This document shows positions 11,461-22,100 of a DNA stretch of 37,639 bases, one piece after another. Position 1 is the stretch's first letter. Each line of letters begins with the position of its first letter. The DNA is taken from the NCBI GenBank assembly GCA_021014945.1, contig MU266586.1, forward strand, positions 1 through 37,639, written 5' to 3'. This DNA comes from Leucogyrophana mollusca. Its lineage: Eukaryota > Basidiomycota > Agaricomycetes > Boletales. A program made the position numbers and the translations under genes. A model generated the notes under the pieces. The model saw nothing but the letters and a program-made list of their open reading frames with translations, ran no database searches and was not told the origin of the DNA.

Positions 11461-13075
11461 AGGTTCGATGACGGTAAGCACTCGTCACAGAAGAAAGGGC
11501 AAAGCATCGAGTATATCAATTGTCTTCAGGACTTCTGGGACTCGGGGTGTGACCAATGACCATGGCTTCGTGTTCGGGAACGTCCGATAGGAAGTAGCGA
11601 GGTGGAATATTTGCCAATCGGAAAGCTCAGGAGCGCCGGTCCGGTCCTGGGCTCCTCAAAACAATTTCTAGGCTTGTTCGACAGCGGAAAACGCCTAAGT
11701 TACGGCCAATCCTGTGGCGGCGATGTCGGATCATGATTTGGCTGGTGGCAGAGCGGAATGGGCCTTTAGCATTATCGTGAGGGTGGTGACAGGCCATCGA
11801 AACGTGACTGTCGTATTCACCACATTGGTCGTGGTCGTTCCAGGACCATCATGTTGCGAAACATTGCTTCCTTATTTGAGACACGCCTTTACGTGTACAG
11901 GCTATTCGTTCCCTGTCGGAGTATTGGGGTGGTCATTCGCCTTGCGGGAAATAGAAGATCAAGTACTCACCGAAATGTTCAAATCAGCATGACGGACGAA
12001 GACAACAGGGTTCGGATGAGGCCGATCAACGATTTAAGTGAGCCGGTCCGCGAGACTCCGGACGCCGGGACCAATAGGCGGATGGGGGGGGGTGCCTTCA
12101 AGGATTGGTCAGTGGGGCCTTGAGCGCGGCAGCGATATACTTCTAGAGGTCTTCATTCAGATATGTATGGTTGAGCTTTTAGTGTTCCTTCGCAGCGAGA
12201 AGCGTCTAACTACGCCACCGGTCGCGCACATGATACCGGCGGTAGGGGCCACCGCACGGAAGCACGTGCGTCAGAGCTCGTCGGATCTGTCGATGCATCA
12301 GGGGTGCCTGCCTGGCAGGAACCCGGCGGGGGGTCTCCACCAACCTGAGTATGTTCCATACGTGACAATCCGAATTGGCAACGAGAGTACGAACATATGG
12401 GGTGGCCCCAAGTTGGCGTTCGGGTTGCTTCGAATCAAGGTTGCGCGAACGTCGCGTCGCCGCGCCCTCGAAACTCGGAATTGCGAGTCGAACGGGTTGA
12501 TAGGGGGGTCGCCATGGCGTGGCGGGTGTCGCTATGTCGCAGGGGATGCAGCTCGGTGGGGTGGTGGAGTAGCACTGATACTGCGACTCAGTGGGCTGAC
12601 AGGTCCTGCGACTCGGTTGGCGGAGAATTCTGATTGAATAGCGATACATATAGCAGACGGGATTCGCCTAGATTGACATAACAGGTGGGATTCGCCTCCG
12701 TTGGGGAGTCGCCTCGACTAAAGTAGAGGCGGATAGAACGGAGGGCGCAAGTACGGTGACCACAATGTATCGTTAGGGGCGAGTAGCGAACCAGTACTCG
12801 CGAGTTGCACCGGTTAGGATCTTCAAAATCACGAGCGACACGGAGGTGCACGCGAAGCCTACGCGTGAAACGAGGGTTTAGAGGGGGGTGTACACTGTAC
12901 TGCTTGCGATATGATATGATATTGGACTTCGGGGGATTTTCGTGATTGGCAACGAAGTCGGGATTGTGGCTCGTGGCTCTGAAACGCGAGCCTTGGACTC
13001 AGAGTCGCGAACGTTTGAGTTCCCAGCGAGGATTTGGCTGGAAGCGATGTCGCGAGGTTGACGTCTGTCAGGATA
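11461..13075. repeat. Tandem unknown element, copy 1
   Basis: This segment is the left, shorter copy of a directly repeated non-coding element. It starts near GGTTCGATGACGGTAAGC (11462) and ends near GTCTGTCAGG (13073), immediately before the same start recurs in copy 2. Matching anchors, copy 1 to copy 2: 11463 to 13079, 11550 to 13319, 11820 to 13600, 12300 to 14518, 12400 to 14630 and 13040 to 15280. Longer open frames in it, such as 12038-12637, look accidental. No terminal inverted repeats, transposase, reverse transcriptase or LTR ends were recognised. It lies directly upstream of the MYND gene. Confidence 0.75.
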
Positions 13076-13082
13076 GGTTCGA

Positions 13083-13290
13083 TGACGGTAAGCACTCGTA
13101 ACAGAAGAAAGGGCAAAGCTGTGCAAAGTTGGTGCAAAGGACGGTATATCAAGGGCAAGCGCTCGTCACAGAAGAAAGGGGAAAGCACTCGTAAAAGAAA
13201 AAAGGACAAAGTTGGTGCAAAGCACCAAGTATATCAACGGTAAGCACTCACAGAAGGAAGGGCAAAGCTGTGCAGAGTACCAAGCACACC
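13083..13290. repeat. Degenerate minisatellite inside copy 2
   Basis: Four imperfect units of roughly 40-55 nt, each built on AAGCACTCGTAACAGAAG then AAGGGCAAAGC, often followed by GTGCAAAG and TATATCAA. Copy 1 has one such unit (11473-11520), so the array expanded in copy 2 or collapsed in copy 1. Confidence 0.7.
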
Positions 13291-14983
13291 AATCGTCTTC
13301 AAGCTTCAAGGCTTCTGCGAGTGTGACCAATGACCATGGCTTCGCGTTCGGGAACGTCCAATAGGAAGTTGCGAGGCGGAATAGTTGCCAATAGGAAAGC
13401 TCAGGAGCGCCGGTCCGGTGCTGGGCTCCGCAAAATAAATTTGAGGCTTGTCTGATCGTGGAAATCGGCCAACGGCCAATCCACGAGGCCTTGTCACCCT
13501 GCAGCAACGGTGTCGAATCATGGCGGAGCAGAATGGGCCTGTAGCATCATCGTGACTGGGCACCCTCAGCAGGACAGGGTGGCGGCAGACCATCGAAGCG
13601 TGACTATCGTATTCACCACATTAGTCGTGGTCGCTCCAGGACCATCATGTTGAGAGAAGTTTCTTCGTCATCTCGAGACACGCCTTTTCCAAGGAATATG
13701 TAGGGCCATTCGTTCCCTGTCGGAGTGTTGGGCTGGTCATTCGCCTTGCAAAAAAACAGAGGATCAAGTACTCACCGAAATGTCAGCCACGAGAACGAAG
13801 ATAAAAGGTTTCGGACGAAGCTGATTAGCGTTGAGGTGAGCCGGTCCGCAAGACTCCGGGACTCCCGGTCCGGATCTCCGAGCCACGCGTTTCATTGGCA
13901 CCAACTCCTATCACAAAGTTCGGTGTGCAAGACCTCGTCATAAGCCGACGGCGAGCATCTGCCATTACGGTAAATACAAAGGTTGGGGACGAAAGCCTTC
14001 CATGCTGAGCAGTTCATACATTCAGCTCTGTGCGCCTCCTACGCTGTTCGATTCGCTAGCCACTTCACCTGCGCTGCTGGCCAATAAGCGCGTGGGGAGG
14101 TGGTTTCAAGGGCTGGCTAGGGGACCTTAGACGCGGCAGCGATATCCTTCTCGAGGTGCTCATTCAGACATGTATGATTAAGCGCTCAGCGTTCCTTCCC
14201 ATCTAGAAGCGTCTAACTGTGCCACCGGTTGTACACAAGATACCGGCGGTGGGGGTCACCGCACGGAGGCACTTGCGTCAGAGCTCATCGGATCTGTCGA
14301 TGAACTTTGTGCTGCCTATCGCAAGACAATCACAGTAAGCCAGTGGTGGCGGTTCTTGTTTCCGGCCTTCGATAGTGAAGTCAATTGGCTGGACGAAAAC
14401 CACGTAGCAAGGGCCGACGAAGGGTATCCATGGTCTGGCAAGTCGCCAGGGGATATCAGGCAACTATCAGGGATCATGTGTGCACGATACACGCAACCCC
14501 AAGCCCTTGATGCGCATCAGGGGTGCCTGCCCAGCAGAAACCCGTCTCAGAGCCTCGATCGACCTGAGCATGTTTCATACTGAGTATACGTGACAAACCA
14601 AATGGGAAACGAGAAAACGAGCCTATGGGGTGGCCCCAAGTTGGCGTTCGGGTTGCCTCGAGTCGAGGTTGCGCGAACGTCGCGTCGCTGGGCCCTCGAA
14701 ACTCGGAAATGCGAGTCGAACGGGTTGGTAGAAGGGTCGCCGTGGCGTGGCGGGTGTCGCTATGTGGCAGGGGATGCAGCTCGATGGAAGGAGGGAGTAG
14801 TACTAATACTGCGATTCAGTGGGTGACAGGTCCTGCGACGAGGTTGACATAAAATTCTGATTGAGTAGCAATACATCTAGCAGACGGGATTCGCCTTGGT
14901 TGACACGACAGGTGGGATCCGCCTCCGTTGGGGAGTCGCCTCGACTAAAGTAGATGCGGATAGAACGGCAGGCGCAGATGCGG

Positions 14984-15036
14984 TGACCCCAATGGATCGT
15001 CTGACCCCAATGGATCGTCTGACCCCAGTAGATAGT
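14984..15036. repeat. 18-nt tandem repeat, three units
   Basis: Two perfect units of TGACCCCAATGGATCGTC are followed by a third, diverged unit (TGACCCCAGTAGATAG). Copy 1 has a single equivalent (about 12757-12775). Confidence 0.85.
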
Positions 15037-15325
15037 TAGGGGCGAGTGGCGGACTCGCGAGTTGCACGGATTGGGATCTTCGGGATCACGAGCGACGCGG
15101 AGGTGCACGCGTGAAACGAGGGTCTAGAGTGGGGTGTACGCTGTACTGCTTGCGATGTGATATGATATTGGAATTCGGGGGATTTTCAGGACTGGCAACC
15201 AGGTCGAGATTGTGGCTTACGGTGGCTCTGAAACGCGAGCCCTGGGCTCAGTGTCGCGGACGTTTGAATTGCCAGCGAGGATTTGGTTGGAAGGGATGTT
15301 GCGAGGTTCTGTCTGTCAGGCTAAG

Positions 15326-16133
15326 GAGGAGATGATATAGTGGTGCTCTGCGGGTGAAAGACTCGCAGTAAGCGCATTTTCAGTCAGTGCTGGTAAGTGT
15401 GAGGCGCAATCGCAAATGCCGGCGGGAGTCGGAACGCTGACTACAGACGGGGTTCAGTGCGGCGAACAGTAGTCAGCAGAGGCTGCCACCGCCGATCTTA
15501 GTGGAAGGACAAGAGGGAGGCGGGGAGTCTTTTGAAATTAAAAGATGGGGTGGCGTGGATCTGGACGGGACGGGGAGGGACGTGACGGAGGAGGTGTCAA
15601 CATAGACCCGCGGTGTTTACCGTGTGATTCGCGGAATAAGAAACTGCTGATGATGCGATTCGGGATCTACAAAGAGCTATACGACATGTACACAGCGACA
15701 TCGTTACAGAGAGCAGTGAAGAGGACGGGGAACACAGCGATGACGCAATGGAGCGGTGCAGTGGTTCATCGAGTTTGGACTGTGGGCAAATTCCGAGTGG
15801 CCGGCAATCTCGATCAAGCCGAAACCGTTGCCGCGGATGCAAAGAGAGAATGGGGCTGTGCAAAGGGGACGAGTGTGTTTCTGTTTGCGGCAGGTGGTTT
15901 AAAAATGACAGGACATGAGCTTTGCTAACATCGAAGAGCAGCGAGGTGATGCCAGCGCTCCCTCGTTTCAACACACACCTTCGACCCAACCGGGGATCCT
16001 CCATCCGGCAATCTGCCAAGTCTGGCATAGCTCGCGATCACTCTCGATCGTCTCCTCTCTGAATCACTCCTAGTATCTGCTCGACCTCCCTCTATCTTCA
16101 TACAGAGCATGCCAATCCCCCGGCCAATCGAGC
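15326..16133. other. Upstream region of the Zn2Cys6 gene
   Basis: About 800 nt lie between the end of repeat copy 2 and the transcription-factor ATG. The left part is purine-rich on the plus strand (GGGACGGGGAGGGACG near 15568). The last 150 nt are C- and T-rich, as often seen just upstream of fungal start codons. The open frames here (15545-15928 plus, 16028-15597 minus) show no recognisable domain and are not called. Confidence 0.4.
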
Positions 16134-19100
16134 ATGCGGACACCACCGCCAGAGACAACCCCGGAGGTGCCGTCCTCCTCCTCATCTATCCACACATCCA
16201 CTCACACCTTGCATCCAACAGCTGACAATCCCCGCCAAGTCCCTGACCCGTCCTGGCAAGCGCCCGCCATGATAGTCCCTGCCTCCTCCTTTTACGACCC
16301 TGAACACGCCCTCCAGCAGCCACCCGCCGACTACCAGCCCTGGTTAGACGCTCTCGACGCCTCCCAGCCTTACCAGGCACCTCAAGAGTATGGTGGCGAC
16401 CACCAGTACCAGCAACCCCAGATGCAGTACCAGTTCGTTCAGCAGCCTCAAGGTCAAATGTACCAGCAGCCACACCTCGCCCAGTCAACGTCCTCCCTTG
16501 TATCACAACAACGGCAGATATTACCTCAGCCTCGACGCTCACATAATAGGTCTGCCGCAACAGCGGGCCCGTATTATAGAACACCCCAGTCGCAGCAGCA
16601 GCCGTCCGCTCAGCAGGTGCAGGTAAATACACGTCCCCCTCGCACGTGTTTTTCCATGTTCAAAAAACTCACGTTTACCAGCAACAACGTACCTCCGAGC
16701 TTATCGGCGAGTCCTTCGATCCGCAGCACCAGTACGCCGTCGACGTTCAGCACCAGTCGGGTGTTACCACCCAACACCAGCAAAGCAGCGGCGTCCAGCA
16801 CCCACCGGGCGTTGCCGTGCAACACCAGAGCGGCGGCGCCCAGCACCACCAAGGGGGTAGCGCCCATCATCCAGAGGGTGGCAGCGATCAACGCCAATTA
16901 GGTAGTAGCGCCCAACACCAGCAGGGGATCACCTCTCAGCATCAAAGTGTCAGCGCCCAGCATCAACCGGGCGTTGCCGGTCACTCCCAAGGTGTTCGCC
17001 AGTCTCGTCAGTACGCACGCCAACGGCATGTCTCGCAGCCGCACGCCCAGGTTACTCGCGAGCAATATTCCTCGAGTACCCAGACCGACCGATACCCTTC
17101 TGCTGCTCAAGCGGACCAGTATAGCCCTGCTGCTCAGGTAGGTCAATATGCCACCGGCGCGCAACAGGAACAGTACGCCTCTACCGTGCAGCAGGATCAA
17201 TACGTTTCTTCCGCGCAGCAAGACCAGTATACCTCTTCCGCACAAGGGGACCCGTACGCTTCCACCGCGCAACAAGACCAATATGCCTCGGGTACAGCAC
17301 ACCAGGACCGGCACTATGCGCACGCCCAGCAGCCCGAGTCTGCACCGTATTACTTCCAGACGCAAGCCCAGGCTCAGCAGCAGCATTTGTTATCTGCGGT
17401 GCCGGAGACGGGTCTGTACCACCTTGGGCGGGCGAGTCAGAGTCAGCCGGCGTTGGTGAGTTTTGGGTGCCTTGTGCTGTGTCTTTGTTTTTGTTCTTGT
17501 TATGGACGCCTCCTTGTGTTTTTTTTGTGCAAGGGGTACGCCTCGTGTGTCATTTCATTTCGCTTCGCTCGTTTTCCCGTGATTCCCCCCTCCTTGCGTG
17601 CCCCCTGTCACATTTTTACGTGCCTTCATTTTTTGCACTGTGGGCGTTTCCCGGTCGCTGGTGGTACTTTGTCGTCCCCCCGATGGTATACGTTGAACGT
17701 CTCCCTGGTGGCAGTTTGGCGTTCCTTTGGTGGTAGATCATGGGCGGTACCAGCTAGGTGGTAGGCCTCCGCCTTCATTTAGCGCTTCGAGCTCCTGTGC
17801 GATGGGGCCTTGCGCGTTAATGGGCGCCTTTCCGCAGTTGCTGGACGCTCGTAGCTTCTGTGCAGTTGTTTGACGCTTGTCCTTCCATTTTTCCTGACAC
17901 TTGCTACTACCCTTCGGCGCTGGAGCGCTGGCTATCACTCTTGGGCGCTGGTTCAGCGGGTGGCCGGCGTGGAGTATGGCCTTGATCGCTCCTTATCTTG
18001 GCATGCTCTCTCTTTGCCTTGGAATTTTCGCTCTGAATCGCGTCCGCTCTTTCGCCCTTGCTCTTGCGTTCTGCGTTTCAAATTCAGAGTTCAAGGCTGA
18101 TTATTGACGTTCGCCTGGTTGTACATAGCCGACTTCACACCAGGGCCCCTCGCTCTCGGCTGCACACGGTTCGCTATCGATGTCGCCGCACACGCCGTTT
18201 GCGACTTATCCTTCGAATGCTGGGACGCCGACGAGTGAGAGTGGTGAGTGGTTTATTTATTTTATCTATTCATTTCACCCACTACTTCCCTTCCCTCCCC
18301 CCACCCCCCGTATCCCCTGCTTTCTGTTTCTGTTTACTGCTTTCCCCTCGTTTCTTCGTGGGGCTTGCATCGTCGTTCCCGTCCCAATCAACTGTATCAA
18401 CTCAACTACTGACAAACTCGTATAGGCATACTCGTCCTCCCCCACTCAGGAGGTTCACACTCCCCCGCGAGCTTCGTGAGCTACCCCCCCACCACGCCCT
18501 CCGAGTCGTCCTCGGGGCCTCCGGGGCCAGGCTCCGTGAGCTCTGGGCACCCCGGGGGCAGTGGGGGTGGATCGAACTCGGGACACGGAGGGGGCTCGTC
18601 TTCAGGGCACGGAGGTCCCTCGAGCATGGGGCGCGTAGGTACTGGCTCACACTCGGGGCACAGCGGCTCGCACTCGGGGCACGGCGGCTCGAACCACGGC
18701 GCCGGAGGAGGGGGACACGAGCACACGATTTCCGTATCGACCATCCGGTCGTCGTCCCCAGGACCGTCCTCGTCGATCTCGGCGCCGGCGATCCAGCAGA
18801 CTCAGACTCACGCCCAGCCGCAGTACCAGCACCAGCAGGCGCGCCCCCGCCAACAGACGCAGGCCCAGTTCCAGCAGATGCAGGCGCACCACCCGCACCA
18901 GCGTCAGCGCCCCGTGGAACCCGCGTCCTCATTCCAGGCGTCCCCGTCCGTCGCATCGTCTGGGTCAACAGTCAGCCCGCGGACGTTCATAGGCCGGCCT
19001 GACGCAACTGCGTTCGCTGGGCGGTCTGACGCACCTACGCTCGCAGGCCCGGCTGTATTCAGTGCAGCTAACCCCAAGCCTGGCACCACGCGCGCGAATC

Positions 19101-22100
19101 CCACCACAGGCAAGAATCGTCGACCTGCGAAACGACCCCGTCCGTCTGCGGAGGGAGAGAGTGATGATGAGAGTGATGACGAGGACGATGGTGCTGGTGC
19201 TGGTGGTGGAGGGGGCGGAGGGCCACCGGTTGGAGGTGGGATGGGGGGACGCAAGTGGGTGTTTTTCGTTTCTTTTGTGAAGCTGGTGGATGCGTTGCTG
19301 ATCGTGTTTCTGTTTTTTTTTTTCACCCCTGCTTCTCCTTTCATGTGTTTCATTTTGGCGACATCGTCTGATCCGGCTCATTCATTGACTCATTCATTCT
19401 CCTACCCCGTGATTGTCGCGAATCGTCTACGATCGTCACCACATCACCCCGTTTTTGCGTCGCGTTGTGTTGCCGATATGATGTCGTATTCCTCGATACA
19501 ATCACCATCACGTCCGCTTGGGACTCGCCCGGCTGCGGGTTCGTGGATGTTGTTCACATCTACTCCTCCGGCTTTCGCTACTCCACTTGCCTTTTGGTCG
19601 GTCTGGACGCTTTACTTCATCACCCTGGTCCGGACGCTCTGCTCCATTATCCATAATCTTGGCGTGGTTCTGGGTCCCATCTGCTGCGCATACATTCCAT
19701 TCCACGTCTGCTCTTTTTTCTGCTGCGCTTCCCTTTGCTCCTCGTCCACTTGGCCGCCATCTTCTCCACCCGGCTGTTTTCCTCCTCATCCGGCTATCCT
19801 CCTTCCGCATTCGGCTCTCGGCTTCTGTCGGTTCCCGGTTGGGTATTCCCACGTGGCTGTGCACTTCCCCCCGCTCCCGTTTTTTCGCCGGCTCTCCCAA
19901 ACCGTGGCGCAAATTGCGGTGTGCCCGTCACCGACTCGCTGGTTCGTGCGTGTTTTGTATTGGGACTGCCACTCTGAACCGCCACTCGAAACCATACACC
20001 TCCGGGTTTGACGTCTCTCCTACGCATCCCTGCTCACATCTGCCGCGTGTTCTGCTATTCCAAAACGGCCGTTTTGTCGGTCTATTTCATAACCGCGACT
20101 CTCACTTGAACTGTTCCGTCTGCCGCGTGTCATAATTAATTAATTATGCTCTCCTGTTCTGCACTGCCATCGAAACTAACGCCCACCGCATTAACACGGC
20201 CTCCGATGAACTGGCGCGTCCCCGATGGTGTTCTACCGACTTGCCGATAATGTCTCTCCGACTTATCGTTGCCGATACTGCACTTCCTGATCCCTGATTT
20301 GGCTTGGTTCCATCACCGATTCTTTGCGCAACCCCAAACCCCACCGCTAATCGGCTCGGCATTACTACCGCCACAGAACTGGAGCATGTACCCACTGCAA
20401 GAGACTCAAGGTACGTCACTTCAATGTTGTCATATCCCTGCTTTTGCCTCGCCATGCCGTCTCGGCGTCGTATTTTTCTTTGTGGCGTCTGTTCTGGACC
20501 GTGTGCTTACATATTGGGTTTCTCTTTTTTGCATTTCTTCTCCTGCCTGGACGCGACCTCCCTGTGATGGTGATCTGCTCTGCCTCCGGCGTCCTCACAC
20601 TCCGAATTGAATTCGGTCCAAACTTGAACGTGGGACGGTTTTGACGTGCCTCGTGTATGGGAATCCTGCACTAACTTTCCGCTCCTTTGTCGTCTCCGGC
20701 GGCACGCTTTTGGTTCTGGCCCTGAACTATTCGACGATCTATCCGCTCTTGTATACTCGTGACTCGACGACTCTGGTCGGTCCTCTGATTCTGATGGTCC
20801 TCCCCCTTCCCTCATGGCGGATCGTTGTTCGGCCCCTACGACCACGGCCATATCATCACACCGCGAATCACCTGGTTTGACATGACAGATGAAATGCGAC
20901 TTCCCGCAAGGGGCAACTACCTGCAGACGCTGTGCGACGGGTGGACATCCATGCATCCGGGAAGGCCGTAAACCAAGGACGGCGCCAAAGTGAGTGGTTC
21001 TTTTCTTGTCACGCCCCGGTTTTGGGCCTACCCCTGTTCTTCTTTTGGATTTTCGGGCTGAGTTTGTGGTGTTGATTTTTTGAGTTCTGGTGTCGGTATC
21101 TCTGTGTCGCCTGCTTTCTCGGCATGTCGCCTGTTTTTCGTTGGTTCTCGTTTGGGATATGACATGACTAGCACGGTCCGAGGGTTTGTATATCTTGGAG
21201 ATCTGGAGCGGTCTGGGGGTAGGCTGTCATTCGACCTTCATTCAGTTTTCGTGCTCCGGAAAGACGTGTCGGCTTGGAGCTGGGCTTGGAGCGTTGCGCA
21301 GTTCTCTTTCACTCCGTCAGCGCTTTTGACTGTTGCCTATTGGGGACTACTTAACCTGCGTCCTTGCTCGCCATAAACTCCACTACTCAATACCCGCTTT
21401 CGTTGGCCATGGTGTCTCGTTCTTCATCGCGCTCCTCTCGTTCATCATCACGCTCCTCATCATGTTCCTCGTCATCATCCGCCACTCTCTCATCTTCCAT
21501 GTCTCAATACTCACCACGCCTCTCCCACTCTAGCAAACGCGAGTACCTCCTCGCACAGATCAGACAGAAGGATCAGATCATCGAGTCGCTCTTGAAGCAG
21601 GTATGCCGACATTCTCGTCCTCTTGCACGCTGCCCCTGAACCCGTGCGCACACAGCTGCACAACCCATACATCGCGACCCCGCTATCCATCGCCTCCTAC
21701 AAGATGGCAACGTCTCCCTCGGACAAGGACAACATCAATGTCGTCGATTGGCTCGACAGGCTCCAGGCTGGAAACGCTGCGCCCGGGAGCGACGGGGCTA
21801 ACACGCTCAAGGACCTCCGTAGCGCGGCGTTCGCGCTTGATTCACGCGCGAGCAGGATGGATGTCGGGGACTCTGACGAGGGCGCAGAGGACGATGGAGG
21901 GGAGGAGGATACAGAGGAGGAAGAAACGGAGGGTATCCAGAGTACATTGCCGGATGCGGCTGTGCCGATTGGGCTGCTCGCGAACCTGTCGTTGGTCCAG
22001 GACAAAGTGAAGGATAAAGGGAAGGCGAAGACGAAGGCAGCTGCGGCGAGCGCTGCCGAGGATGACGATAACAACATCGTGAGCTTCTATTTTTTCTGTC

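Larger units (their letters stand above)
13076..15325. repeat. Tandem unknown element, copy 2
   Basis: This is the right, longer copy, in the same orientation and directly abutting copy 1. By eye it is colinear with copy 1 at moderate to high identity. It carries three extra blocks: a minisatellite expansion near its left end (13083-13290), about 210 nt around 13870-14085, and about 215 nt around 14303-14515. It ends near CTGTCTGTCAGG (15315), after which similarity to copy 1 stops. No coding capacity was supported. Confidence 0.75.

Noticed and set aside
12038..12637. 199-codon open frame inside repeat copy 1, with a matching 75-codon gap-free stretch in copy 2 (14592-14815)
   Set aside because: Comparing the two copies codon by codon, I see about 16 replacement and 5 silent differences over the shared 75 codons, including charge and Pro changes, which is what drifting non-coding DNA gives. 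No domain is recognisable.
11461..15325. The tandem element as an LTR retrotransposon or Helitron
   Set aside because: The copies abut with no internal region, and I see no TG...CA ends, primer-binding site, target-site duplication or hairpin next to a CTRR end. The CTAAGG near 15320 alone is not evidence.
18058..19002. 314-codon Arg-rich plus-strand frame over the transcription-factor exons
   Set aside because: It crosses two introns and lacks any motif. The neighbouring frame continues the Ser/Gly-rich protein with correct splice phases.
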